From assembly GCA_028748945.1 (NCBI GenBank), contig JAQTOL010000042.1, positions 1 to 12,753 on the forward strand: DNA of 12,753 nt. Reading direction: 5' to 3'. How positions within the stretch are numbered: position 1 is the stretch's first letter; each line of letters begins with the position of its first letter. The notes beneath the pieces were generated by a model. The model was given only the letters and a program-made list of their open reading frames with translations, had not been told where the DNA came from and searched no databases. Of this stretch, positions 1-7,413 are shown in pieces. Position numbers and translations under genes: made by a program. Source of the stretch: Paludibacter sp. (GTDB taxonomy: Bacteria; Bacteroidota; Bacteroidia; Bacteroidales; Paludibacteraceae).

Positions 1-60
1 TATCATCTCAAGTTCACGTATGTCTTTGTGAAGTAATTTAACGATTAATTCTCTGTTCAT
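1..60 (-). CDS. Partial minus-strand gene, N-terminal 20 codons only, function unknown
   Basis: Reading the minus strand from base 60, an ATG opens a frame of 20 codons with no stop before the window edge. The peptide starts MNRELIVKLL and continues with KDIRELEM, a charged, helix-forming pattern. The bases just before the ATG are A-rich (AAAAAAAGAT) with no clear Shine-Dalgarno, as is common in Bacteroidota. The gene is divergent from tdk, so bases 61-336 form the shared upstream region. I do not recognise the family from this short stretch, and the call rests only on an open frame reaching the edge with plausible residues. Confidence 0.5.
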   Translation of the reverse strand, partial: MNRELIVKLLHKDIRELEMI

Positions 61-336
61 ATCTTTTTTTATAAAAACGGTTTCAATCTTGTTATTTTAT
101 TTAACTTTGCCCTGTGCAAAGAAGTTTTATTACATCCGGTGATCTTAATTGATCAATAAAAATTGACTTTATTATGAAATAATTCAACGTTTCAAACAAC
201 TAAATTATTTTCCAAGGTGTTTATTAAAAGTTGTGCATTTTTATGTATGCAGAATGAATTGTATTAACTTGGGTGTAAAGGTACAATAATAGACAGAAAA
301 AAGAAAACACAACTACTAATTTTCAATAAAAAAATC
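61..336. other. Divergent intergenic region between the partial gene and tdk
   Basis: This AT-rich stretch of 276 bases contains no convincing open frame. It holds a short perfect inverted repeat at 105-121 (CTTTGC, 5-base loop, GCAAAG), a TAACTTTG match to the -7 consensus at 102-109 on the plus strand without a good -33 partner, and a weaker -33/-7 pair nearer tdk (242-272). I see no RNA gene in it. Confidence 0.6.
242..272 (+). promoter_or_regulatory. Weak candidate promoter for tdk
   Basis: TATG (242-245), 19 bases, then TAACTTGG (265-272) fits the Bacteroidota pattern TTTG-N19-21-TAnnTTTG with one mismatch in each box. Transcription would begin near base 280, giving a leader of about 57 bases before the tdk ATG. 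It is the best-placed match upstream of tdk, but the two mismatches make it tentative. Confidence 0.25.
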
Positions 337-912
337 ATGATTTATTCAGAGCGGAACCATCCTAACCAGCAGAAACGCGGTAGTATCGAAGTTATTTGTG
401 GCTCAATGTTTTCGGGGAAAACAGAGGAACTGATTCGCCGGTTGAAGCGGGCTAAATTTGCGAAACAACAGGTTGAGATATTTAAACCTAAGATTGACAC
501 CCGTTATTCGGAAGATGAGGTAGTTTCGCACGACCGAACAGCTATACGGTCAACACCGGTTGATTCTTCCGGAAGCATTTTGCTAATGTCGGGTGATGTT
601 GATGTTGTCGGCATCGATGAAGCCCAATTTTTCGATGAAGGTTTGGTTGATGTGTGCACCCAACTTGCCAATCAGGGAATCCGGGTCATTATTGCCGGGC
701 TTGATATGGACTTTAAAGGAGTTCCTTTTGGCCCTATGCCAGCCCTTTGTGCTGTAGCGGAAGATGTTTATAAAGTGCATGCTATTTGTGTTCGCTGTGG
801 AGCGCTGGCTTATGTTTCACACAGACTTGTCGAAAGCGATAAGCGCGTATTACTTGGAGAAATGACCGAATATGAACCTATCTGCCGGGAATGTTATTCT
901 AAAGTGAAATAA
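337..912 (+). CDS. tdk: Thymidine kinase, type II (Tdk)
   Basis: Phosphorylates thymidine with ATP to give dTMP in the cytosolic pyrimidine salvage pathway. The 191-residue length is normal for the bacterial type II enzyme. Visible motifs in order: the Walker A loop GSMFSGKT (residues 22-29), the Walker B/catalytic stretch GIDEAQFF (92-99, with E95 the likely catalytic base), the conserved GLDMDFKG followed by FGPMP (121-135), and a zinc-binding lasso with two Cys pairs, C151/C154 (CVRC) and C183/C186 (CREC), the second preceded by [10 protein letters not shown]. The ATG at 337 leaves about 15 residues before the first beta strand, which is usual for Bacteroidales Tdk. No Shine-Dalgarno is seen; the upstream bases are A-rich. 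The next gene starts 57 bases on with no terminator or promoter visible between, so the two may be co-transcribed. Nothing appears broken; all key residues are present. Confidence 0.97.
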   Translation: MIYSERNHPNQQKRGSIEVICGSMFSGKTEELIRRLKRAKFAKQQVEIFKPKIDTRYSEDEVVSHDRTAIRSTPVDSSGSILLMSGDVDVVGIDEAQFFDEGLVDVCTQLANQGIRVIIAGLDMDFKGVPFGPMPALCAVAEDVYKVHAICVRCGALAYVSHRLVESDKRVLLGEMTEYEPICRECYSKVK

Positions 913-969
913 TGACTTTTTCGAAGTTTCTGATTTTTGACGAATTATTTTTTAATTATTTGTTGCCTT

Positions 970-2109
970 ATGAACACAAAACCGTATACTCTCGATCGGG
1001 TAGTCCGTTTACTTATCGGGTTGACAATTGTAATTTTGCTCTTTCTTTTGGTCAGGAAGCTGAGTAATGTCCTGTTACCTTTTATATTGGCATGGCTTTT
1101 AGCCTATTTAATGCAACCAATAGTGCATTTCTTTCAGTATAAATTGAAATTTAAAAACCGTATTTTGTCTATTTCCTGCACACTGTTGTTGTTTTTTGTT
1201 TCACTATTTGCCGTTATTTACTTTCTTGCCCCAATGGTAGTTAACGAAATTACCAAACTCTCTCACTTAATCGTCCTGTATTCGCGTGGCATCTCTGTTG
1301 ATACTTTTATTCCCCCGGCATGGCAAAACGAGATGATTGATTATTTTTCACATTTAAATATCCAATCTGTTTTACAGGACGAAAATATCATGTCGGGTCT
1401 CAAAAAACTGGCTCCACAACTCTGGAACATTATCAACGGCTCATTGGATTTTGTATTAGGGCTTACCGTTGTGTTTATAATATTTATATATCTTATTTTC
1501 ATCCTACTCGATTATGAAAAAATTAATGCAAGCTGGTTTAAGATTATTCCACCAGCATACAGAACATTAATTGCCGGTATTATGTCCGATTTGGAGTCAG
1601 GAATGAATCGGTATTTCAGAGGACAGGCTTTAGTCGCATTGATAGTAGGAGTCCTTTTTATTATTGGATTTAGTATAATCGGATTACCTCTGGCTATAAT
1701 TCTGGGACTTTTAATCGGATTGCTTACGCTGGTTCCTTATTTGAAAGTTGTTTTAATTGTACCTTGCCTGGGTTTAGGACTTCTTCAATCAGCTGAGACC
1801 GGACAATCCTATGGTTCAATTTTACTGGGAATTGCAATTGTATTTATTATTATTCAAATTTTGGAAGAATTAATTCTTGTTCCCAGGATTATGGGAAAAG
1901 TTACCGGATTAAATCCTGCCGTAATATTACTCTCTTTATCCATTTGGGGCGCCTTAATGGGAATGGTTGGAATGATAATTGCACTACCAATGACAACCTT
2001 AATTATTTCGTATTACAAGCGCTATGTTTTAAAAGAAGTCTTACATACCACTGTTGAAAAAGATGACAATACTAATATTGTGCAGAATAATTCCGAAATT
2101 GAAGTTTGA
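970..2109 (+). CDS. AI-2E family transporter (PerM-like) membrane protein
   Basis: An integral inner-membrane protein of the AI-2E/PerM family (Pfam AI-2E_transport). Family members are linked to autoinducer-2 export or to Na+/H+ antiport in different bacteria; the substrate here is unknown. Starting from the ATG at 970 it has 379 residues with about eight hydrophobic segments, roughly at 11-29, 33-50, 65-90, 161-182, 217-233, 234-273 (re-entrant or paired), 283-305 and 316-347, and a large soluble part at about 95-160. Family hallmarks are GMNRYFRGQAL (211-221), LVPYLK (254-259), LVPRIMGK (303-310) and TGLNPAVILLSL (312-323). The tail is polar. The frame can be opened 11 codons earlier at a TTG (937), but ATG 970 (MNTKPYTLDRVVRLLIG) is the better start because it gives the usual short N-terminus ahead of helix 1. 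It follows tdk by 57 bases with no evident promoter, so it is probably read from the tdk transcript. Confidence 0.9.
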   Translation: MNTKPYTLDRVVRLLIGLTIVILLFLLVRKLSNVLLPFILAWLLAYLMQPIVHFFQYKLKFKNRILSISCTLLLFFVSLFAVIYFLAPMVVNEITKLSHLIVLYSRGISVDTFIPPAWQNEMIDYFSHLNIQSVLQDENIMSGLKKLAPQLWNIINGSLDFVLGLTVVFIIFIYLIFILLDYEKINASWFKIIPPAYRTLIAGIMSDLESGMNRYFRGQALVALIVGVLFIIGFSIIGLPLAIILGLLIGLLTLVPYLKVVLIVPCLGLGLLQSAETGQSYGSILLGIAIVFIIIQILEELILVPRIMGKVTGLNPAVILLSLSIWGALMGMVGMIIALPMTTLIISYYKRYVLKEVLHTTVEKDDNTNIVQNNSEIEV

Positions 2110-2383
2110 GTGAAGGTTCTTTATATACTATCCGTCTAACTTTAAAATCCTTCGTTGAATTTATGATTATTTTAATATATACTTGGAAACTTCCTGTTAA
2201 ATCCAATAAAATCGCTTAAATAATAATGATATGTACCATCCTATTGAGGAATAAATTTTAAAATTCAGCAAACATGTCAATTAAAATGCCAAAAAAACAG
2301 GCAAATATATTTCGTTTTATTTGGTAATTTAAGAGTTTAATGAATCAATTATAAAAAAAAACGAAATAACACCGAACAATTTG

Positions 2384-2438
2384 CTTCGAATTACGTTTAA
2401 GTTGTAAAAATACGGTTAAATAAAGTTACGATTCGAAG
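2384..2438. repeat. Inverted repeat CTTCGAAT/ATTCGAAG with spaced TACG repeats; possible operator
   Basis: CTTCGAAT at 2384-2391 and ATTCGAAG at 2431-2438 are perfect inverted copies, each containing the palindrome TTCGAA, with centres 47 bases apart. Between them lie three TACG units in the same orientation (2392-2395, 2411-2414, 2427-2430), the first two followed by a TTTAA/GTTAAA stretch. The right arm overlaps the proposed -33 box of the rprX promoter. OmpR-type regulators bind direct repeats near promoters, so autoregulation by the downstream regulator is a reasonable inference, but chance repetition in AT-rich DNA is possible. Confidence 0.4.
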
Positions 2439-2464
2439 AAACATTTAATTTTAATGTAATTTTG
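2432..2464 (+). promoter_or_regulatory. Bacteroidota-type promoter of rprX-rprY
   Basis: TTCG (2432-2435; one mismatch to TTTG), 21 bases, then TAATTTTG (2457-2464), which matches TAnnTTTG at every fixed position. The -7 box ends only seven bases before the rprX ATG at 2472, so transcription would start at or within a few bases of the start codon. The start codon cannot easily be moved downstream because the first membrane helix begins at residue 5. Confidence 0.55.
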
Positions 2465-2471
2465 TAGCGTA

Positions 2472-4001
2472 ATGAAGAGAACAACTATTTGGATATTAAT
2501 AATCACGATGCTTCTGACATTTGTCGGACTGATTGCATTACAGGCGCGTTTTGTACGTATAAATGCCGAAATGATTGAAAATCAGTTTAATGAAAATGTA
2601 CAACGCAGTTTATTTCAGACTGTCAGTTTGGTAGAAGAAAACGAAGCCCTCGAATACCTTTCCCAAACACTGGAAGGAAACGATTATTCAGGAAAGAAAA
2701 ATAAGGTTTTGAGTTTGGATGCTCAAAATATCAGATTGAAAAACGACATAGATAGTATGGCCGATAATCCGAAATTAACATCGGATCAATTAAATCGTCC
2801 GACTATTCGTTTATCGACGCGGCACGGAAAGGCAACCATTGAAGAAACATCCCGATATTTACAGGAAAAATTTCAACAAAATTTTTCACGTTCCAAAACG
2901 ATCTTGGATCAGGCTGTTTTTCGGTGGCTGAGAGAATCTGATAAAAAGGAAATTAGCGAGCGAGTCAATTTTCAGGAACTGAATGGCATTTTGGAAAGAG
3001 TTTTGGTGAATAACGGCGTGACCCTTCCTTTTTATTATTCAATTGTGGATAATCAAGGGAAATTGATTTACAGATGCCAGAAAGAATTTCACGAAGAGCT
3101 TGTAAATACAAATAATAATCTTTACTCGCAAAAACTGTTTCCATCAGAAGATTCTAACAAATCGGCCTACTTGCAGGTTATTTTTCCAACAAAGCAAAAT
3201 TATATACTGAATTCCATGAATTTAATTTTGCCTTCTGTAGCCCTGATTGCGCTCATATTGTGTATATTTATAGTTGCTATTATTATCATTTTCAGACAAA
3301 AGCAACTGAACAATATGAAAAACGATTTTGTTAATAATATGACACACGAGTTTAAAACGCCGATATCTACGATTTCGTTGGCTTCACAAATGTTACAAGA
3401 CCCAAGCGTGGGTAAAACGCCTGAAGCGCTTAAAAATATTTCAAAAGTTATCCGCGATGAAACCAAGCGTTTAAGTCTTCAGGTTGAGAAAGTCATGCAA
3501 ATGGCCATTTTCGAAAGAGACAAATCAACTTTAAAACTAAATGAAATTCAAATTAATTCCCTCATTACAGATATAATCGGGAATTTTTCTCTCAAAGTAA
3601 CCAGCAAAGGAGGTAAAATATCTTCGAATCTTAAAGCTAAAAACGATATCGCTTTAATAGACGAAGTCCATTTTACAAATGTAATTTTCAATTTAATGGA
3701 CAATGCACTTAAATATTCAGACAAACCATTGTTGCTGACAATTGAAACCTGGAATGAAAAAGATTATTTGTTGATAAGCATTGAGGATAACGGTATAGGA
3801 ATTCACAAAGAAGACTTAAAAAGGATTTTCGAGAAATTTTATCGTGTATCAACAGGTAATCTTCATAATGTAAAAGGCTTTGGCTTAGGTTTAGCTTATG
3901 TAAAGAAAATCGTGACAGAGCATAAAGGATCCATCAAGGTGGAGAGCGAAATAAATATCGGAACTAAATTCACTATTACAATACCAACTCTTAAAAATTA
4001 A
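2472..4001 (+). CDS. rprX: Two-component sensor histidine kinase, RprX-like
   Basis: Membrane-bound sensor kinase of 509 residues. Helix 1 (about 5-24), a periplasmic sensor region of about 225 residues (25-250) with no domain I recognise, and helix 2 (about 251-274) lead directly to the cytoplasmic core without a clear HAMP domain. The dimerisation/phosphoacceptor box is THEFKTPIS with H292 the phosphorylated histidine. The ATPase domain has the N box (NLMDNALKYS, 407-416), G1 box (DNGIGI, 439-444), F box (EKFYR, 454-458) and G2 box (GFGLGLA, 469-475). It lies five bases before its response regulator. The name follows the partner, whose sequence closely recalls RprY of Bacteroides fragilis, and the MKRTTIW start followed by a helix and then NEN/QRSLF matches my memory of RprX. 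The periplasmic signal is unknown. Confidence 0.88.
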   Translation: MKRTTIWILIITMLLTFVGLIALQARFVRINAEMIENQFNENVQRSLFQTVSLVEENEALEYLSQTLEGNDYSGKKNKVLSLDAQNIRLKNDIDSMADNPKLTSDQLNRPTIRLSTRHGKATIEETSRYLQEKFQQNFSRSKTILDQAVFRWLRESDKKEISERVNFQELNGILERVLVNNGVTLPFYYSIVDNQGKLIYRCQKEFHEELVNTNNNLYSQKLFPSEDSNKSAYLQVIFPTKQNYILNSMNLILPSVALIALILCIFIVAIIIIFRQKQLNNMKNDFVNNMTHEFKTPISTISLASQMLQDPSVGKTPEALKNISKVIRDETKRLSLQVEKVMQMAIFERDKSTLKLNEIQINSLITDIIGNFSLKVTSKGGKISSNLKAKNDIALIDEVHFTNVIFNLMDNALKYSDKPLLLTIETWNEKDYLLISIEDNGIGIHKEDLKRIFEKFYRVSTGNLHNVKGFGLGLAYVKKIVTEHKGSIKVESEINIGTKFTITIPTLKN

Positions 4002-4006
4002 GAATT

Positions 4007-4714
4007 ATGACTGACGAAAAAGTAAAAATTTTGTTGTGCGAAGATGATGAAAATCTTGGCATGCTTCTCAGAGAGTATTTAATTACTAAAGGTTATGATG
4101 CAGATTTGCAACCAGACGGCGAAGCCGGTTACAAGGCATTCTCGCGGAATAAATACGATTTATGTGTACTTGATGTAATGATGCCTAAAAAAGACGGATT
4201 TGCACTTGCAGCAGATATTCGTTCCATGAACACCGAAGTACCTATTGTTTTCCTTACAGCTAAATCAATGAAAGAAGACATTCTTCAGGGATTCAAATTA
4301 GGTGCAGACGATTATTTGTCTAAACCTTTTAGCATGGAAGAATTATTGTATCGTATTGAATCAATCATGCGACGCGTAAAAGGTAAAAAAGCAAAAGATG
4401 TTTATAATTACAACTTAGGCGGTTTTTCATTTGATGCTCAAAAACAATTGCTTTCATTTGCAGGTGAATCAAAAAAACTCACTACAAAAGAATCTGAATT
4501 ATTAAACCTGTTGGCTGCAAATGCAAATAACATTTTGGAGCGTAACTTTGCGTTGAAAACGATTTGGGTTGACGATAATTACTTCAATGCCCGTAGCATG
4601 GACGTATATATCACCAAACTGCGTAAATTGTTGAAAGCTGACGAAAATGTGGCTATCATCAACATTCATGGTAAAGGATATAAATTGATTTGTCCTATAG
4701 TAAAAGAAGACTAA
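4007..4714 (+). CDS. rprY: OmpR-family response regulator, RprY-like
   Basis: Cytoplasmic DNA-binding response regulator of 235 residues. The receiver domain (about 6-120) has the acidic pair in LLCEDDENLG (D13/D14), phospho-acceptor D56 in LDVMMP, T84 in FLTAK and K106 in SKPF, so it should be phosphorylated by the kinase encoded just upstream. The C-terminal winged helix (about 138-230) shows KLTTKESELL, the recognition region RSMDVYITKLRK and the final HGKGYKL hairpin typical of Trans_reg_C. Residues such as CEDDENLGMLLREYL and WVDDNYFNARSMDVYITKLRK are what I recall from RprY, a Bacteroidales regulator. The spacing of five bases to the kinase gene indicates an operon. A symmetric terminator follows 18 bases after the stop. 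Confidence 0.92.
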   Translation: MTDEKVKILLCEDDENLGMLLREYLITKGYDADLQPDGEAGYKAFSRNKYDLCVLDVMMPKKDGFALAADIRSMNTEVPIVFLTAKSMKEDILQGFKLGADDYLSKPFSMEELLYRIESIMRRVKGKKAKDVYNYNLGGFSFDAQKQLLSFAGESKKLTTKESELLNLLAANANNILERNFALKTIWVDDNYFNARSMDVYITKLRKLLKADENVAIINIHGKGYKLICPIVKED

Positions 4715-4732
4715 AATCAATTGACTGTTGAC

Positions 4733-4765
4733 AAAAAAAACCGCTTGATCAAGCGGTTTTTTTTT
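4733..4765. terminator. Bidirectional rho-independent terminator between convergent genes
   Basis: CCGCTTGATCAAGCGG (4741-4756) is a perfect 16-base palindrome, flanked by eight A (4733-4740) on the left and nine T (4757-4765) on the right. It therefore forms a GC-rich stem with a U-tract whichever strand is transcribed. It lies 18 bases after the rprY stop and about 40 bases after the phosphatase stop on the other strand, so it can end both transcripts. Confidence 0.92.
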
Positions 4766-4770
4766 GTAAT

Positions 4771-4797
4771 TTTTCCAAAGTCTGGAACCTTGGAAAA
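4771..4797. repeat. Second hairpin in the convergent junction
   Basis: TTTTCCAA (4771-4778) pairs perfectly with TTGGAAAA (4790-4797) around a short loop. It sits directly after the phosphatase stop on the minus strand and before the main terminator. It lacks a U-tract of its own, so it may stabilise the 3' end of the minus-strand transcript, or may have no role. Confidence 0.5.
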
Positions 4798-4805
4798 GTT
4801 GTGTG

Positions 4806-5459
4806 TTAAAGAACTAATAACGACAGAATTTCCTCAGGTCTATCCACGATATATTTCGGTGAAAACTCTTCCAACTCTGCGCGTGGACGAAATCCCCAGG
4901 TAACACCACATGCATCAATAGAGGCGTTGTGTGCAGTTTGCATATCTACTCCCGAGTCACCGACATAAAGCACCCTGGATTTTTCAATTTTTGCATGAGC
5001 TAAAATGTCATGAACAATTGTTGGGTCCGGCTTTACCGGAATATTCTCACGCTGACCGAAAACAGCGGTAAACTTAATTTCAGGAAAGAAATGTTCTACC
5101 AGTTGCATCGTTCCACTTTGATATTTATTTGAAGCAACGGCAAGTTTATAGCCTTCCGAATGCAATTTTTGTAATAGATCAGAAATTCCGGGATAGGGAA
5201 CCGTCAGTTCAGCATTATGCTCCCCGTAGTATTCCAGAAAATATTGTCTCATTTTCAATATGTTTCCCTGAGACTTTTCTCCTTCAGGTAAAACCCGTTC
5301 AAAAAGTTTATTAATTCCATTTCCAATAAAAAACCGATAGGCAGCTGCTTCGTGTGTTGGGAATCCACATTGACTTAATGCATGATTTGTGCTTGCGGCT
5401 AAATCGGCTACCGTGTCCAGTAATGTTCCATCAAGGTCGAAAATAATTAATTCTTTCAT
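4806..5459 (-). CDS. HAD-superfamily (subfamily IA) phosphatase, Gph-like
   Basis: Soluble phosphohydrolase of 217 residues with the complete HAD motif set: motif I FDLDGTLLDT (nucleophile D8, acid/base D10), motif II in AVASNK (S110), motif III lysine K143 in VKPDP, and motif IV VGDSGVDMQTA (D168, D172). The helical cap between motifs I and II (about 16-85) is of the type seen in phosphoglycolate phosphatase and beta-phosphoglucomutase; the FIGNGINKLFERVLP segment is closest to Gph-type proteins. Substrate cannot be fixed from sequence. It follows mutL on the same strand after 97 untranslated bases and has a good -7 box of its own, so it may be transcribed separately. Transcription would end at the shared terminator beyond its stop. 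Confidence 0.88.
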   Translation of the reverse strand: MKELIIFDLDGTLLDTVADLAASTNHALSQCGFPTHEAAAYRFFIGNGINKLFERVLPEGEKSQGNILKMRQYFLEYYGEHNAELTVPYPGISDLLQKLHSEGYKLAVASNKYQSGTMQLVEHFFPEIKFTAVFGQRENIPVKPDPTIVHDILAHAKIEKSRVLYVGDSGVDMQTAHNASIDACGVTWGFRPRAELEEFSPKYIVDRPEEILSLLVL

Positions 5460-5480
5460 TTAAATATCATTTGATTTTGG

Positions 5481-5510
5481 CAAATCTACCATTTCTTAAT
5501 TAATTATCTT
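5481..5510 (-). promoter_or_regulatory. Candidate promoter of the HAD phosphatase
   Basis: On the minus strand TAGATTTG (bases 5488 to 5481) matches TAnnTTTG at every fixed position. About 22 bases upstream is TCTG, one mismatch from TTTG. Transcription would start near 5475, about 15 bases before the ATG at 5459. The -33 box and its spacing are imperfect. Confidence 0.45.
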
Positions 5511-5558
5511 CAGAAGACTGACGAAAGTAAAAGAAACAAATTATTTATTACCGGAAAT

Positions 5559-7403
5559 TCAAAATCTCTTTTCAATTTCTTCATGAGTTAAAATTGTCAT
5601 AATTTTCTTTCCATTCGGTGTGAAATTATGATTCGGACAAGCAAAGAGCCGGTCGATGAGGTCACTCATTTCTTCATTCGTTAGCTTTTGACCGATTTTA
5701 ATTGCTGAGACTTCAGCCAGGGATAGTGAAATGGATTCGTGCATACCGTCGGTAAGTTCTCCGCCTGTTGTTTTTGCATTGTCAAGCATAGAGAGCAATA
5801 AGTCGATAACACTTCCGGTACCGAGTAAATCGGGAACACCTTTTACATGGTAATTAAAGTTATCCGAAGTTTCAAAATCGAAACCATGCAGTTTCAGATC
5901 GGGTAGGAGTTGTTCAAAGATCAGGGCATCATTGGCATTTAATTCCAGAACCTCCGGAAAAAGTACTTGTTGCGACAGGGCTTTATGGTTTTCGATCTGA
6001 CTCATAAGCAAATCAAATAAAATCCGTATATGCGCTCTGTGTTGGTCTATCATTAACATCCCGGATTTGAGACCGGTAATAATATAGCGTTTTTTATACT
6101 GAAAATTTTCAGTATGTGTTTCAACGGATTCTGAATTCTGTTGTTGTTCATCTGTTCCAAAACCTATGTTGACCGGAACATCCATTTCCGGTTCCCAGTC
6201 GGGGGCTGATTCGATGGCTTCTTCTTTCTTTTCAAATCCTCCATACAAGTTTTCCCAATCCAGAACAGGACGTTTATATGTATTTGTGCCGAAAGGGTTG
6301 TAATTGGGATTAAAATTCGTTTGCGGCGGGCGTATATTCTCCGGTTGCATGCCGGTAGGCATTTCCAACGAACCTTCCTGGTCGAAATCGATGGATGGAA
6401 CAATATTGAATTTTCCCAACGACTCTTTTACTGATGCCGAAAGGATGGACCAGATAGCCTGTTCGTTTTCGAATTTAATTTCTGTTTTTGTCGGATGAAT
6501 GTTGACATCAATTGTTTGTGGATCGACATCGAAATAAATAAAATAATTCGGACTTTCGGAGGCCTGAATCATTTGGTTGTAGGCCAGTAAAACGGCTTTG
6601 TGAAAATAGGGATGACGCATGTAACGTCCATTGACAAAAAAGTACTGAATGGCTGATTTTTGTGCATATTCCGGTTTTCCTACGTAGCCATAGATGCGTG
6701 CTAAATTGGTTGTCGTTTCGATGGTCAAAAGTTGTTGTTGCCAACGTTTTTTCGCATTTTTCCCAAAGATATTTTCAATTCTTAGCTTGTGATTGGACGC
6801 AGGAAGCTGGAATATCTCATCATCTCCATCGAAAAATGAAAAAGCAACATTTGAATTCACTAACGCGATGCGATAGAACTCGTTCAGGATATGACTTTTC
6901 TCCACATTGTCACTTTTGAGAAAACGCCGGCGTGCCGGTACATTGAAGAATAAGTTTTTCACCTGAAATGTTGTACCCGAATCGCATTGAATCATTTCCT
7001 GTTTGAAAATCCGTGTTCCTGCAATTTCGACCATTACGCCCAGTTCATCGTCGGTCCGCCTTGAGCGTAATTCCACCTGCGCAACGGCAGCTATTGAAGC
7101 CAGTGCCTCCCCGCGAAAGCCCATGGTGGTAAGTGAAAACAAATCATCGGCAGATTTAATTTTCGAAGTAGCATGGCGTTCGAATGCCATACGGGCATCC
7201 GTTTCACTCATCCCTTTTCCGTTATCAACTACCTGAATCAACGTGCGGCCGGCATCTTTAATTAAAATTTGAATGTGACTTGCACCGGCATCGATTGAAT
7301 TTTCGACTAATTCTTTCAATACGGAAGCCGGACGTTGAATCACTTCTCCTGCGGCAATTTGATTGGCAACCGAATCGGGTAATAAATGAATAATATCACT
7401 CAT
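5559..7403 (-). CDS. mutL: DNA mismatch repair protein MutL
   Basis: Couples mismatch recognition by MutS to strand removal. The 614 residues divide into an N-terminal GHKL ATPase (about 1-330), a variable linker rich in N, Q, P and E (about 335-430), and a C-terminal dimerisation domain (about 435-614). ATPase motifs: QIAAGEVI and ELVENSIDAGA (E31-A41), DNGKGM (60-65), TMGFRGEALASI (93-104) and the FNVPARRRFLKS stretch (153-164); NIHPTKTEIKF (301-311) closes the transducer domain. The C-terminal domain has IDQHRAHIRILFD (452-464) where endonuclease-type MutL has DQHA(X)2E(X)4E: the first Glu is replaced by I459 and the second by D464. The final segment ACPNHNFTPNGK lacks the CPHGRP motif. 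The start lies ten bases downstream of the stop of the 88-residue gene, indicating one operon with manC. No MutS or MutH gene is in the window. Confidence 0.96.
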   Translation of the reverse strand: MSDIIHLLPDSVANQIAAGEVIQRPASVLKELVENSIDAGASHIQILIKDAGRTLIQVVDNGKGMSETDARMAFERHATSKIKSADDLFSLTTMGFRGEALASIAAVAQVELRSRRTDDELGVMVEIAGTRIFKQEMIQCDSGTTFQVKNLFFNVPARRRFLKSDNVEKSHILNEFYRIALVNSNVAFSFFDGDDEIFQLPASNHKLRIENIFGKNAKKRWQQQLLTIETTTNLARIYGYVGKPEYAQKSAIQYFFVNGRYMRHPYFHKAVLLAYNQMIQASESPNYFIYFDVDPQTIDVNIHPTKTEIKFENEQAIWSILSASVKESLGKFNIVPSIDFDQEGSLEMPTGMQPENIRPPQTNFNPNYNPFGTNTYKRPVLDWENLYGGFEKKEEAIESAPDWEPEMDVPVNIGFGTDEQQQNSESVETHTENFQYKKRYIITGLKSGMLMIDQHRAHIRILFDLLMSQIENHKALSQQVLFPEVLELNANDALIFEQLLPDLKLHGFDFETSDNFNYHVKGVPDLLGTGSVIDLLLSMLDNAKTTGGELTDGMHESISLSLAEVSAIKIGQKLTNEEMSDLIDRLFACPNHNFTPNGKKIMTILTHEEIEKRF

Positions 7404-7413
7404 GTAATTTTCT

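Larger units (their letters stand above)
2110..2471. other. AT-rich intergenic region upstream of the two-component pair
   Basis: This stretch of 362 bases has no gene I can support; the only ATG-initiated plus-strand frame noted (2274-2327) is 17 codons. No GC-rich hairpin with a U-tract follows the transporter gene, so I see no terminator for the tdk transcript. The last 90 bases are different: they contain a perfect inverted repeat, spaced TACG repeats and a consensus -7 box, described separately. Confidence 0.7.

Noticed and set aside
102..121. TAACTTTG box and CTTTGC/GCAAAG hairpin as a promoter or terminator
   Set aside because: The -7 match lacks a -33 partner at proper spacing and is over 200 bases from tdk; the hairpin is short and has no U-tract on either strand.
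937..969. TTG start giving 11 more residues to the AI-2E family protein
   Set aside because: ATG at 970 gives the usual short N-terminus before the first helix; the extra residues have no family match that I recognise and no ribosome-binding site precedes the TTG.
2274..2327. A 17-codon plus-strand open frame (MSIKMPKKQ...)
   Set aside because: Very short, no ribosome-binding site, in AT-rich noncoding DNA, and no features beyond a basic stretch.
4721..4903. Plus-strand open frame of 60 codons across the terminator
   Set aside because: It runs through the terminator hairpin and into the antisense of the HAD phosphatase; the translation has no domain character.
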